Part shown: positions 17,687 through 26,163 of the stretch, piece by piece
How positions within the stretch are numbered: position 1 is the first letter of the stretch
Layout: every line of letters begins with the position of its first letter
Source: Pedobacter jejuensis
Lineage (GTDB): Bacteria; Bacteroidota; Bacteroidia; Sphingobacteriales; Sphingobacteriaceae
DNA length: 64,000 nucleotides
NCBI RefSeq assembly: GCF_003725795.1
Contig: NZ_RBEE01000042.1
Location: forward strand, 372,001-436,000
Direction of reading: 5' to 3'
The notes under the pieces: generated by a model
The model's input: the letters and a program-made list of their open reading frames with translations, nothing else
Told to the model about the DNA's origin: nothing
Databases searched by the model: none
Position numbers and translations under genes: made by a program

Positions 17687-17977
17687 TTAAAGATTTGCGT
17701 AATAATCTATTGTTTCACCGTCTTTCAAGGTTACAATTGCTTTTTTGTATTTCGGGCTACGGCCAGAAACAAAACCTGCTTTTGTGTAACGAGATTTAGC
17801 TTTACCATCTACAACCATAGTATTGATTGATGTAATGGTTACACCATAAAGTTTCTCAATTGCAGATTTGATTTGCAATTTATTTGCTTTGTGATTAACG
17901 CTAAATGTAAAAACGTTTAATTTTTCAGTTAAAGCTGAAGCTTTTTCGGTTAATATTGGTTTTTTTAAAATTTCCAT
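17687..17977 (-). CDS. rplW: 50S ribosomal protein L23
   Basis: The 96-residue protein marks the tunnel exit and docks trigger factor and SRP. The ATG at 17977 (MEILKKPILTEKAS) is chosen over a TTG four codons upstream because it matches the family; it leaves 1 bp after the rplD stop. The core KAIVTLKDGETIDYY ends the protein. Confidence 0.95.
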   Translation of the reverse strand: MEILKKPILTEKASALTEKLNVFTFSVNHKANKLQIKSAIEKLYGVTITSINTMVVDGKAKSRYTKAGFVSGRSPKYKKAIVTLKDGETIDYYANL

Positions 17978-17978
17978 A

Positions 17979-18608
17979 TTACTTGGCAAATGCCTCCTCC
18001 AAAGTTTTAACAGAATCTGTAGTTAACACAAGTACGCCTGCATTTAACACATCATATGTGTTTAAATCTGCTGCAGTAATTACTTTAGTTTTCTCAACGT
18101 TTCTGCTTGATAAATAGATATTATTATTTTGTGCAGGTAAAACCAATAAAGTTTTTTCGTTACCTACGTTTAACGCAGCGATTAAGTTTATGTAGTTTTT
18201 AGTTTTAATGGTATCGAAACTGAAATCCTCTAAAACTACCACGTTGTTATCCTTCGCTTTATAAGCTAAAGCTGATTTACGTGCTAATACTTTTAATTTC
18301 TTGTTCAATTTAAAACTGTAATCACGTGGCTGAGGACCGAAAACACGACCACCACCGTTAAATAACGGAGATTTAATGCTACCGGCACGGGCACCACCTG
18401 TACCTTTTTGTTTGTATAGCTTGCGGGTTGAACCTGCAATCTCATTACGTTGTTTAGATTTATGAGTTCCCTGACGTTGGTTAGCCAAAAACTGTTTAAC
18501 ATCTAAATAAATCGCGTGGTCGTTAGGCTCAATACCGAATACCGATTCAGGAAGTTGCACCTTGGCACCTGTTTCTTTACCTGAAATGTTTATTACTTTA
18601 ACTTCCAT
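17979..18608 (-). CDS. rplD: 50S ribosomal protein L4
   Basis: The 209-residue protein has the globular fold and the tunnel-reaching loop (STRKLYKQKGTGGARAGSIK). In E. coli L4 represses its own operon through the S10 leader; no equivalent leader is claimed here. It lies 4 bp after rplC. Confidence 0.97.
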   Translation of the reverse strand: MEVKVINISGKETGAKVQLPESVFGIEPNDHAIYLDVKQFLANQRQGTHKSKQRNEIAGSTRKLYKQKGTGGARAGSIKSPLFNGGGRVFGPQPRDYSFKLNKKLKVLARKSALAYKAKDNNVVVLEDFSFDTIKTKNYINLIAALNVGNEKTLLVLPAQNNNIYLSSRNVEKTKVITAADLNTYDVLNAGVLVLTTDSVKTLEEAFAK

Positions 18609-18612
18609 CTGA

Positions 18613-19230
18613 TTACTTGTCTAAGATTACGTAAGAACCTTTAGCTCCTGGAATGGAACCACTAACTACTAATAAGTTTTGCTCAGCATAAACTTTCAAA
18701 ACTTGTAAGTTTTGAACTTTTACTCTGTCTCCACCTGTTCTTCCAGCCATGCGCATTCCTTTGAATACACGTGAAGGGAATGATGATGCTCCCAATGAAC
18801 CCGGGGCACGTAAACGGTTATGCTGACCGTGAGTCTGCATACCAACACCGGCAAATCCGTGGCGTTTTACAACACCTTGAAAACCTTTACCTTTTGAGGT
18901 ACCTACAACATCAACAAAATCGCCTTCTGCGAAAGAATCAACTGTTACTACATCACCTAAATTAAGTGCAGTTGTAAACGAATCAAATTCTACCAGCTTG
19001 CGTTTTGGAGTTGTGTTTGCTTTCGCGAAATGGCCTTTTAACGGTTGAGTTGTGTTTTTCTCTTTTTTTTCATCGTAACCCAATTGGATTGATGAATACC
19101 CGTCTACTTCTTCGGTCTTCACTTGTGTAACTACACAAGGCCCAGCCTCGATAACAGTACATGGAATGTTTTTTCCATCTGCATCGAAGATACTGGTCAT
19201 TCCTACTTTTTTTCCAATAATTCCTGACAT
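18613..19230 (-). CDS. rplC: 50S ribosomal protein L3
   Basis: The 205-residue protein begins MSGIIGKKVGMTSIFD; this ATG at 19230 fits the family, though the frame is open 16 codons further upstream. The FVDVVGTSKGKGFQGVVKRH segment reaches the peptidyl transferase centre. It is the first gene of the long operon here. rpsJ, normally its upstream neighbour, is 7.9 kb away, and a phylum-type promoter lies 78 bp upstream of the start. Confidence 0.97.
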   Translation of the reverse strand: MSGIIGKKVGMTSIFDADGKNIPCTVIEAGPCVVTQVKTEEVDGYSSIQLGYDEKKEKNTTQPLKGHFAKANTTPKRKLVEFDSFTTALNLGDVVTVDSFAEGDFVDVVGTSKGKGFQGVVKRHGFAGVGMQTHGQHNRLRAPGSLGASSFPSRVFKGMRMAGRTGGDRVKVQNLQVLKVYAEQNLLVVSGSIPGAKGSYVILDK

Positions 19231-19307
19231 TTTATCTTTTCTTTTTAACACCCATCGAAGCAGTAGGGCTTCGTTCAAGGTGGTTGTTCATCCCTTTTAA
19301 GGGAGGG

Positions 19308-19338
19308 CAAAAATAGGAAAGAATTCTTAATATTCAAA
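19308..19338 (-). promoter_or_regulatory. promoter of the rplC operon
   Basis: On the minus strand TTTG (19335-19338), a 19-bp spacer, and TATTTTTG (19308-19315) match the Bacteroidota primary-sigma consensus TTTG-N19-TAnnTTTG exactly. The predicted 5' leader of about 70 nt contains the palindrome TCCCTTAAAAGGGA and a small CGAAGC...GCTTCG hairpin. This promoter explains how the operon is transcribed without rpsJ upstream. Confidence 0.8.
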
Positions 19339-19402
19339 TAGTTAGCGAAATATTTTTTCAAATAATTTGCTGATACGTTGGGAATTAACTAAAAAAGATA
19401 GG

Positions 19403-19798
19403 CTAATGTGCCAAACCACCATTTAAACTAACAGTTATAATGGCTAAAATGATTAATCCAATGAGTACATATAGATAATCTCGCTCGATTAAAAAGCTAA
19501 AAATAGCAAAAACAATGCGGGCAATTGGCGTAAAGATGAGCATTAGGATACCAAACTGAACAATAGCATCGCCATGAAATGTTAACACGCCTTTGAAAAT
19601 TGCGTTAATAGATGAAAATTTAGACAGCTCTGGCTTGAAAACTTTATAATCCGTTATCGCACCCTTATTATGAACTAAGAAAATTGCCCCGCCAATTAAA
19701 ACGATGCTCATAGAAATAATTACTCCGGCACGTAATAGCGTACCCAGAATTACCTGAATGTCTTTATCGTTTAAATTTTCTTTACCAGGTGTGTTCAT
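19403..19798 (-). CDS. DUF1634 family membrane protein
   Basis: The 131-residue protein has three hydrophobic segments (roughly residues 26-44, 80-100 and 107-125). DUF1634 proteins are commonly encoded next to TauE/SafE-type permeases, and here the start codon overlaps the permease stop codon by one base (TAATG). It probably acts as an accessory subunit of that transporter; its biochemical role is not known. Confidence 0.8.
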   Translation of the reverse strand: MNTPGKENLNDKDIQVILGTLLRAGVIISMSIVLIGGAIFLVHNKGAITDYKVFKPELSKFSSINAIFKGVLTFHGDAIVQFGILMLIFTPIARIVFAIFSFLIERDYLYVLIGLIILAIITVSLNGGLAH

Positions 19799-20631
19799 TA
19801 TAATCCGCTTATTCCTTTATAAATCATTTGCAGCGCTAAAAGAGTAACTACAACAGCAAAAACTATTTTGAGCTTATCAGTTTTTGTTTTTAGCAATATT
19901 TTGGAGCCAATAGATGCACCGGTTAATACACCAATACATACCGGCATTGCAATTCCAGGATCAATCTGACCACGATGTAAATAAACTACAGCGCTTGCAG
20001 CGGCGGTAACACCCATCATAAAATTACTGGTGGTTGTAGATACTTTAAAAGGTAATCGCATAATATTATCCATTGCGATAACTTTTAGTGCTCCGCTTCC
20101 AATTCCGAGTAAGCCGGATAATGTGCCTGCAACAAGCATCATTAAGAAACCAGCCGGAACATGTTTAACGGCGTATTTATGTTCTACACCTTTATCCGGA
20201 TAAGAACCATTCAATTTGAAAAAATTAGCCCATCTATCTGAATTGTCCAAAGTAGAATGATCTACCTTTTTCTTTAAAGTCATGATGGCTGAAAAAATAA
20301 GAATGCAACCGAAAATTATGGCAATGTAATTTGCGTTAAGATAAACGGCAACAATTGCCCCACAAACCGCTCCAATTGTAGTAGCGATTTCTAGGAACAT
20401 CCCAATTCGAATGTTCGTAATTCCTTCCTTAACGTAAGCAGCGGCTGAACCTGAAGATGTTGCAATTACGGAAACAATGGATGCACCAATTGCATAATGA
20501 ATATCTACACCTAAAGCCAATGTTAACAGCGGAATAATGATAACACCACCGCCTAAGCCTGTTAAAGAGCCTAATAACCCGGCTAAAAGAGCACCTACTA
20601 AAACGATAATTGTAAACAACAAAACCGACAT
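19798..20631 (-). CDS. TauE/SafE (TSUP) family membrane transporter
   Basis: The 277-residue protein has about eight membrane segments and the duplicated glycine-rich motif of the family (GLLGSLTGLGGGVIIIPLL near the N terminus and GTLSGLLGIGSGALKV in the second half). Members export or import sulfite, sulfoacetate or related organic anions; the substrate here cannot be told. It forms a two-gene unit with the overlapping DUF1634 gene and has a TATATTTG box just upstream. Confidence 0.85.
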   Translation of the reverse strand: MSVLLFTIIVLVGALLAGLLGSLTGLGGGVIIIPLLTLALGVDIHYAIGASIVSVIATSSGSAAAYVKEGITNIRIGMFLEIATTIGAVCGAIVAVYLNANYIAIIFGCILIFSAIMTLKKKVDHSTLDNSDRWANFFKLNGSYPDKGVEHKYAVKHVPAGFLMMLVAGTLSGLLGIGSGALKVIAMDNIMRLPFKVSTTTSNFMMGVTAAASAVVYLHRGQIDPGIAMPVCIGVLTGASIGSKILLKTKTDKLKIVFAVVVTLLALQMIYKGISGL

Positions 20632-20636
20632 GCGGG

Positions 20637-20644
20637 CAAATATA
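20637..20644 (-). promoter_or_regulatory. -7 box upstream of the TauE/SafE gene
   Basis: TATATTTG matches TAnnTTTG, with an imperfect TTCG 20 bp further upstream. It lies 5 bp from the start codon, implying a very short or absent leader. Confidence 0.5.
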
Positions 20645-20702
20645 AGCGACTGTTGTTGGCTAAACGAAAGATTTACCGAATAAAATAAAGTCTATATGGT
20701 AT

Positions 20703-20846
20703 ATGGATGAAGTAAGATGGGAAATGGAAAATGGTGTGCTAAATAAATAAGTAGATTTACTCACGCCTATTTTCAAAGATAAAATCGCAAATACAATCGA
20801 ATTAATTAAGGAAATGAATAAACTTGGGCAAATGCATTCTAAATAA
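20703..20846 (+). other. possible gene remnant: open frame interrupted by one TAA
   Basis: Starting at ATG 20703 a frame reads MDEVRWEMENGVLNK, hits a TAA at 20748-20750, and continues in the same frame for 31 more codons (VDLLTPIFKDKIANTIELIK...) to a second stop. The amino-acid pattern looks protein-like but matches no family I recognise. It could be a decayed gene end or chance; nothing else is seen in 20645-20838. Confidence 0.25.
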
Positions 20847-21170
20847 CTCCTGCGTCTCTAAGCCTTTGAATAATTTTCTCCGTATCAATGGTATCATATT
20901 CACTCTTAAGATAAATATCAGCTAAGTAAACAGTTTGATGGTCAATTAAAACATAGGTAATTATTCTTGCTCCTCCAGATTTTCCTTTGTTGGAACCAGA
21001 AATGGCTAAGCGAAGTTATAAATATTTTGACCAAGATGAACACCAAGAGTTGGATTGAATTCAAGCTCATCAATTAAATCCGAAATATCATACTTAATTA
21101 ATTTGTGCTTTTTTGATATCTTTTTTACCTCTCTATCAAAGTTAGATAAAGTTTTAACACTATAATTCAT
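20839..21170 (-). pseudogene. frameshifted RelE/ParE-type toxin gene
   Basis: From ATG 21170 the frame reads MNYSVKTLSNFDREVKKISK through GQNIYNFA and stops at 21006. In another frame the sequence continues as LRLAISGSNKGKSGGARIIT and on to DTEKIIQRLRDAGVI with a stop at 20839. Joined, the two parts make a ~110-residue RelE/ParE-like protein with the SGGARIITYV...VYLADIYLKSE core typical of these mRNA interferases. The total length of 332 nt (3n+2) and the break at about 21010-21018 fit a single-base deletion. The start overlaps the intact antitoxin gene by 11 bp, the usual arrangement. The toxin is predicted to be inactive unless frameshifting occurs. Confidence 0.8.
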
Positions 21171-21399
21171 CTAAAAGTTCTCTGGCATTTCTAAGTTTAA
21201 TCTTTCCTTCCTGATGTAACTTAATTTGTTCGAATGAATTTTTAAGACGATTGTAAATAGCTTGTTCACCCTCATTTAAAGGCTCTTGTTCTGACTTTGT
21301 TGTTTTGTTTTCAGCATAACTCAAACCCAAAGCTTCTAAAATAGCTTTAACAGCCTTTTCAGTTTTCTTATTCTCGATTTTCACAGTTAAAGTAGTCAT
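21160..21399 (-). CDS. small antitoxin-like protein (DUF2683-type) of a type II system
   Basis: The 79-residue protein begins MTTLTVKIENKKTEKAVKAI, a pattern found in antitoxins encoded directly upstream of RelE-type toxins in Bacteroidota, and ends with a charged helix likely to wrap the toxin. Its end overlaps the start of the frameshifted toxin gene. No DNA-binding motif is obvious. Its reading frame is intact although the toxin is broken. Confidence 0.7.
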   Translation of the reverse strand: MTTLTVKIENKKTEKAVKAILEALGLSYAENKTTKSEQEPLNEGEQAIYNRLKNSFEQIKLHQEGKIKLRNARELLDEL

Positions 21400-21476
21400 A
21401 CTAAAAAAGTTAAGAATTAATTTTAAGGATAAATTAGATGATCAAAATAATTAGAAGTTATAAAATTCTATCTTGC

Positions 21477-22733
21477 CTACTTTCCCAACCTTTTAATCAT
21501 CTCTGCGCTTAAATCTCTGCCATCATTTAAACGATTTGCAAAAAATGATTTCGCGGCTTCGAAATGCTCTTTATAACCTTTCAAATCGCCGTAACCAATT
21601 ATCGATGCCCATTCATGCACTGCGGTATGAAATTCCAAATCATCGCCACGGATGGATTTATCGTAGAGTGCGGTATGAATCGACTCCTCCAACATTGCCT
21701 CGTTCTTGAAAAGGTATTCGGCAATTCCTAAACGTAATTTAAAAGGTGGGGTTTGGCAGATTAAGTTATCATAAGGATTTACGCCCATCTTGTACCATGC
21801 ATACACCATGCTTAGTAAACTTAGGTGTGAGTTTGGTTTCTGTTTGTGATCCGCATCCGATAAGCTGAACTCTTTCATAATGTTATCATCCAACAGCAAT
21901 AATTTTCTGCTCTCATGAAAAACAAAATCACGGGCAGCATAAATTTTAGACCTGAACTCGGTTTCGTTTTCGCAAATCATCAGTTTATACAACTCAGACT
22001 CTGCTTGCGCATAATATTTAACCTGCTTTTGAGCATAAGGATTCAAAATGGCTAAACCGGCATAGATGTGAGATTTGTAACTAAATATCCTTAGTGTTGT
22101 TAGAATTTTAACGTTATCAATTCCACCTGCATAAGCCGGATTATCCCATGGAAAAAAACCTGCATTTTTCCAGGCCGAGCCCATGCTTTCGAAACCCATG
22201 TGGGTTACGGCTTGTGTATCTGCCACTATCCTATCGTGTTCTTTATAATCGTTTAACTCAATTATATTCGATTTAAGCGATTTATAAATGTCTAATGCTT
22301 TATTGTATACCTCATCAGTGGCACGATGCCTAACCACAACTAAAGTTTGTCCTTCAGGACTAAAAGCTGGCCCATGTAATGAATGACAGGTTACAATTTG
22401 AGTTTCTTTTGGTAGATATTTTTCAAATGCTGCAATTTCGGGATGCTTTACAGAGGTTTGACCTGCTACTATTGCACCATATTTAGTTGATAGAGCAAAG
22501 GTTGCCACTACTTCATCAATCTTCTCGGCTTCTACACAATAAATGATAAAATCAGATTTTCTGGAAACCTCATGTCCATCATTTAATACCTCAACATTTG
22601 ATGGTTCTAACTCTTTTTTTAATTCGTTGAAACGCAAAGGCATATCTGCCCCACATACCTTATAACCTGCATTTGCGAATGATATGGCATACAATTTTCC
22701 CATATCACCTAAACCAATAATTCCTATTTGCAT
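21477..22733 (-). CDS. prephenate dehydrogenase resembling fungal Tyr1
   Basis: The 418-residue cytosolic protein starts with a Rossmann dinucleotide motif (IGIIGLGDMG) and is predicted to convert prephenate to 4-hydroxyphenylpyruvate in tyrosine synthesis. Along its length it carries blocks I recall from yeast Tyr1: an AGQTSVKHPEI-FEKYLP block, CHSLHGP, ADTQAVTHMGFESMGSAW, the PNSHLSLL block, and a C-terminal DDLEF...EWASI region. The usual bacterial TyrA is shorter (about 280-370 residues) and differs outside the nucleotide-binding site. No ACT or chorismate mutase domain is seen. It is a single-gene unit with a TACATTTG box upstream, divergent from the next gene. Enzyme activity is inferred from similarity recalled from memory. 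Confidence 0.75.
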   Translation of the reverse strand: MQIGIIGLGDMGKLYAISFANAGYKVCGADMPLRFNELKKELEPSNVEVLNDGHEVSRKSDFIIYCVEAEKIDEVVATFALSTKYGAIVAGQTSVKHPEIAAFEKYLPKETQIVTCHSLHGPAFSPEGQTLVVVRHRATDEVYNKALDIYKSLKSNIIELNDYKEHDRIVADTQAVTHMGFESMGSAWKNAGFFPWDNPAYAGGIDNVKILTTLRIFSYKSHIYAGLAILNPYAQKQVKYYAQAESELYKLMICENETEFRSKIYAARDFVFHESRKLLLLDDNIMKEFSLSDADHKQKPNSHLSLLSMVYAWYKMGVNPYDNLICQTPPFKLRLGIAEYLFKNEAMLEESIHTALYDKSIRGDDLEFHTAVHEWASIIGYGDLKGYKEHFEAAKSFFANRLNDGRDLSAEMIKRLGK

Positions 22734-22737
22734 GAAA

Positions 22738-22745
22738 CAAATGTA
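22738..22745 (-). promoter_or_regulatory. -7 box of the Tyr1-like gene
   Basis: TACATTTG matches TAnnTTTG and ends 5 bp from the start codon; no good -33 element is seen. Confidence 0.4.
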
Positions 22746-22803
22746 ATCTATCAGAATTAATTTATAATAAATTGTATAAAAATGTAGTTTTACATTTTAA
22801 CAT

Positions 22804-22811
22804 TACCTTTG
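22804..22811 (+). promoter_or_regulatory. -7 box of the divergent coiled-coil membrane protein gene
   Basis: TACCTTTG matches TAnnTTTG and lies 4 bp before the ATG at 22816, suggesting a near-leaderless transcript; no clear -33 element. Confidence 0.45.
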
Positions 22812-22815
22812 AACT

Positions 22816-23427
22816 ATGCAAAAATTTAAACACGTTATTTATTGTCTTGGAGCGTTAATCTTTTTAAACGTTTCTTTTGCTCTTGCACAGCAAGACACTT
22901 CTAAAAATACTGACCCATCGTTAAATGGTCAGTATCAGTTTATGTTGAAAAAATCGAAAAACTTATATGGATCGAAACTGATTAATCCGGCTAGATTATC
23001 ATCTGTTTGGAAAAGCGTAAACGATACTTTGCGTAAAGAAAGAAGGCAGTTGCAGGAAGCCAGAACACAAATTAAAACTCAAGCAGACAATATTGCCAGC
23101 TTAAAAGGCGAAGTAACCGGTAAAGAAAGTTCATTGGCTAGCGCCACGGCATCGGTTAACGAAATCAGTTTCTTGGGAATATCTTTTAATAAGGGAACTT
23201 ATAATACGATGGTTTGGGCTATAATTATACTTTTAGCTGCAGCTTTAGCTATTGTAATTTTACAAACTGGCAAGTATAGGAAAGAAGCCACTTATAGAAC
23301 CCAACTGTACCAGGAAGTTGCTGATGAATTTCAGGCACATAAAGTTAAAGCCAAGGATAAAGAAATGAAGCTTGCGAGAGAATTGCAGGATGAAAGAAAT
23401 AAGTGGGATGAAGGCGGTCGACGATAA
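22816..23427 (+). CDS. uncharacterised secreted or membrane protein with coiled coil and one TM helix
   Basis: The 203-residue product has a signal peptide (cleavage likely after ALAQ, residue ~25), a helical, Lys/Gln-rich coiled-coil region (about residues 65-105), a single membrane helix (about residues 130-150, YNTMVWAIIILLAAALAIVI), and a charged cytoplasmic tail. I do not recognise a functional family. Proteins of this layout occur singly in Bacteroidota genomes; the topology suggests an envelope scaffold or sensor, but that is only a guess. Confidence 0.7.
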   Translation: MQKFKHVIYCLGALIFLNVSFALAQQDTSKNTDPSLNGQYQFMLKKSKNLYGSKLINPARLSSVWKSVNDTLRKERRQLQEARTQIKTQADNIASLKGEVTGKESSLASATASVNEISFLGISFNKGTYNTMVWAIIILLAAALAIVILQTGKYRKEATYRTQLYQEVADEFQAHKVKAKDKEMKLARELQDERNKWDEGGRR

Positions 23428-23448
23428 TAAGACATTGAATTAGTACAC

Positions 23449-23487
23449 AAAAAGCCAATTTTGCAGATGCAGACTTGGCTTTTTTTT
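23449..23487. terminator. bidirectional intrinsic terminator
   Basis: Stem AAAAAGCCAA (23449-23458) with TTGGCTTTTT (23475-23484), 16-nt loop, followed by eight T on the plus strand and five on the minus strand. It serves the convergent genes ending at 23427 and 23511. Confidence 0.8.
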
Positions 23488-23510
23488 GATACGTTAATGA
23501 TTTACAGCTT

Positions 23511-24854
23511 CTACGTTTCTGAAGGAAAAGATATGCCTTTAATGTTTCGGTATAAATCTACAGCATACAAATCAGTCATGCCAGATACGAAATCCAATAC
23601 GCTTTGCGTTCTCGAATAAATATCTGTTAAGTCTGTATGGTATTGTTTTGGAATTAATTTAACCAACTTTTTGTAATAGTGTGTATTGTTATGAATTAAT
23701 GCTGGCACAAATTCTTCGAGCAAACCTGCCATAATTTTATAACCAGCAACTTCTTTTTGTATCACTGAGGAAAAATTATAAATCCTTTCAACAGAAACTT
23801 TTTCAATGGCTTTCCAGGCCGATTGATATGGTTCAGGAATTAAATCAGTAAGACTGTAATTTAAACTTCCTTTTAATAAGGCCTCTTGTTCCCTGTAAAA
23901 TATATCGGCACAAATTTTTGTTAGGGTATTTATGGCTTTTGCTCTTAATAAACCGATTTTGGCGTCATCATCTTCATAGTCGTTTTGTAGCCTGTTTTCT
24001 ATCGTTGTAGAATTCGCAAATGGAAGCAGATAACTTTTAACTTCTTCGTACGAAAGGATTTTTAATCGGTGTGCATCTTCTAAGTCGATTATGCTGTAGC
24101 AAATATCATCTGCTGCTTCTACAATATAAACCAGCGGATGTCTTTTATAAATCAGATGTTCATTAGATTCCTGTTCTAAACCTAATTCTGTAGCAATTCT
24201 TTTAAAAGATTCTTCTTCTGATTGAAAAAAACCATACTTTTTTCTATGCAATAAGCCTTTTTGCTTCCCGGCAATTGATGCACAAGGATACTTTGCAATC
24301 GAAGCTAAAGTAGAATAGGTTAGCGCATAAGCATCGTTGCTTTTTCCTTTTAATGGGTGTGTAAGAATTCGAATTGCATTGGCGTTGCCTTCAAAATTTA
24401 TCAAATCATGCCATTGTTCAGTCCTCATCTCCTTCTCATAAACCTTCCCGTCACCATCTGTAAAATATCTGGAAATGGCTGCTTCGCCAGAATGTCCGAA
24501 GGCCGGATTACCTAAATCGTGCGCCAAAGCTGCAGCTGCCACAATATTTCCCACTTCTGAAATAAGTGGTGCATCTTTAATCAATTCAGGATTTTTTTCT
24601 TCGATGCTATTTAAAAAAATATTTGCCATGGAGCGGGCAACGCTTGCAACTTCCAGGCTATGCGTAAGTCGGTTATGTACAAAAACACTACCTGGCAATG
24701 GAAAAACCTGAGTTTTATTTTGCAACCGACGAAATGGTGAGGAAAATATTAACCTATCATAATCGCGTTGAAAATCAGAACGGGCCTTATCTGAACTTGC
24801 TCCATACTGCTCTTGTCCAAAACGTTTATTCGAAAGTAATTTACTCCACTCCAT
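23511..24854 (-). CDS. dgt: deoxyguanosinetriphosphate triphosphohydrolase (dGTPase)
   Basis: The 447-residue enzyme hydrolyses dGTP to deoxyguanosine and triphosphate, controlling dNTP pools. The HD-domain metal ligands are visible: the histidine in NRLTHSLEVASVAR, HD in AAALAHDLGNPAFGHSGE, and a later aspartate. The N-terminal QRDYDRLIFSSPFRRLQNKTQVFP is the family signature. Length is normal for the long dGTPase class. It is a stand-alone gene. Confidence 0.93.
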   Translation of the reverse strand: MEWSKLLSNKRFGQEQYGASSDKARSDFQRDYDRLIFSSPFRRLQNKTQVFPLPGSVFVHNRLTHSLEVASVARSMANIFLNSIEEKNPELIKDAPLISEVGNIVAAAALAHDLGNPAFGHSGEAAISRYFTDGDGKVYEKEMRTEQWHDLINFEGNANAIRILTHPLKGKSNDAYALTYSTLASIAKYPCASIAGKQKGLLHRKKYGFFQSEEESFKRIATELGLEQESNEHLIYKRHPLVYIVEAADDICYSIIDLEDAHRLKILSYEEVKSYLLPFANSTTIENRLQNDYEDDDAKIGLLRAKAINTLTKICADIFYREQEALLKGSLNYSLTDLIPEPYQSAWKAIEKVSVERIYNFSSVIQKEVAGYKIMAGLLEEFVPALIHNNTHYYKKLVKLIPKQYHTDLTDIYSRTQSVLDFVSGMTDLYAVDLYRNIKGISFPSET

Positions 24855-24945
24855 TTAAATCTAAGTTTATTTAGCGAAGTTAATCAAAAGCTAAAACGAC
24901 GGGAGAATAAAATAGATAATTTTGAATAAGAACTTAAGTTCGGTA

Positions 24946-25068
24946 CTTAAACTTAATATGTCTGCTGTTTTATCGCCGTATTGCTTATCCGACACGTCTT
25001 ACTGAATTTATTTCAGCATCTCTCCTGTGCAAATAAGACCCTGAAATAAATTCAGGGTGACGTAAACT
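24946..25068. repeat. 123-bp dispersed repeat, copy 1
   Basis: This element matches 40083-40205 end to end with the same 123-bp length. It contains a CTGAATTTATTTCAG dyad and ends with a hairpin CCCTGAA-ATAAA-TTCAGGG. It fills most of the gap 24855-25133, upstream of dgt. It looks like a REP-type non-coding repeat. Confidence 0.8.
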
Positions 25069-25133
25069 ATAAAAACACTTAAGATGTTCTATAACAAGAA
25101 AAAACCATTTGAAATCTTATCTGTTATGTAAGA

Positions 25134-25508
25134 ATGAAAACAAGCGCATATCGTAAAGATGAACATATTGAAGGATATGTTGATTCTAATGGCTCCAAGA
25201 AAACTGACGTTGTTAAATCTGATGTTCAGAAAAAATACGAAAAGCAGAATGAGGGAAATGAAGTAACTTCTTACGGTAAAGAAAGTAGTCAAATGATTGC
25301 TGGTAATCCGTTGGCAAAAGATGGCTATGATAACTCTGGCACTCAAGGTAAGGATTCGCTAAGTGATGATTCTTTTAATAGCACTGACGAAAGGCCAAGT
25401 ATTGAAAGCGCTTCTAGTCATACAGCAAGTTCATCTGATGATTTTGATGATAAAAATGAAAAACCTTCACAAAGGAATGAAGATGATGTTTTAAATTCTG
25501 GTATTTAG
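25134..25508 (+). CDS. small hydrophilic, probably disordered protein
   Basis: The 124-residue product is almost free of hydrophobic residues and rich in Asp, Ser, Lys, Asn and Glu (for example SSHTASSSDDFDDKNEKPSQ). No signal peptide or known domain is seen. Two further proteins of the same character lie close by, at 25521-25787 and 26832-27077. Composition is like hydrophilin or stress-type disordered proteins, but no function can be assigned. The gene itself is supported by an intact frame and by this clustering. Confidence 0.5.
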   Translation: MKTSAYRKDEHIEGYVDSNGSKKTDVVKSDVQKKYEKQNEGNEVTSYGKESSQMIAGNPLAKDGYDNSGTQGKDSLSDDSFNSTDERPSIESASSHTASSSDDFDDKNEKPSQRNEDDVLNSGI

Positions 25509-25520
25509 AATTTTAAGCGT

Positions 25521-25787
25521 TTAAAGTTTTTTTCCTCCTAACCCTTTTTCTTGATTATCGTTTCTTGAGGAAACGTCGTCATTAGATAAGTTAATGTTCT
25601 TCAATTTCTCTGAGGTTTCTAAATCTGCTCCAGATTCATCTTTTTCTATAAAATCTAAATGTTCCTCATTTGGCTCATTCTTTTTCTTCAATAATTCCGG
25701 ATTCAATATATGTCCGTACGTATCATTATCCCATTCGATATGAGTATCAAAATTTAAACTTTGCTTTTCATTGCTATTCGTTTCCAT
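25521..25787 (-). CDS. small acidic, probably disordered protein
   Basis: Taking ATG 25787 as the start gives 88 residues beginning METNSNEKQSLNFDTHIEWD; the frame is open 13 codons further upstream but that part is unlike the rest. The protein is strongly acidic with NEEHLDFIEKDESGADLE in the middle and a GLGGKKL end. It converges on the 124-residue gene, 12 bp apart. No known family. Confidence 0.45.
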   Translation of the reverse strand: METNSNEKQSLNFDTHIEWDNDTYGHILNPELLKKKNEPNEEHLDFIEKDESGADLETSEKLKNINLSNDDVSSRNDNQEKGLGGKKL

Positions 25788-26163
25788 AAGGGTAGTTTTT
25801 ATGATGGTTAGATATCTACACAACAATCATTATTAATAAAAAGTTTAGTAACAGCTTAATTAAACTTTATAGTTGTGTAAAACCTGTCGGAAATCATATA
25901 TTAAATTATTTAAAATAAAATGGGTTAATAAAAGTGTATATTTAAATAGTTTTTTATTCAAAACTCATTGTCCTTCAAATTTTTTTAAAGCCACTTCATG
26001 GTTTTATTGTAATTCTTATCTTTTAGTAAATTATCTTCTTGAATAGTTATTGCTAGTGCCATAAAGCGTATTTATACGAAAATATGCGGTATAAACACGC
26101 ACCATCAAGCATGAAAATATATCGATATTTGAAACTGACCAAACTGTTTTACATAATCATAAA
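25788..26163. other. non-coding gap upstream of the response regulator
   Basis: This 376-bp stretch is very AT-rich and holds the divergent control regions of the 88-residue gene and the response regulator. No clear TTTG-N19-TAnnTTTG promoter, RNA gene or repeat was found. Confidence 0.4.
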
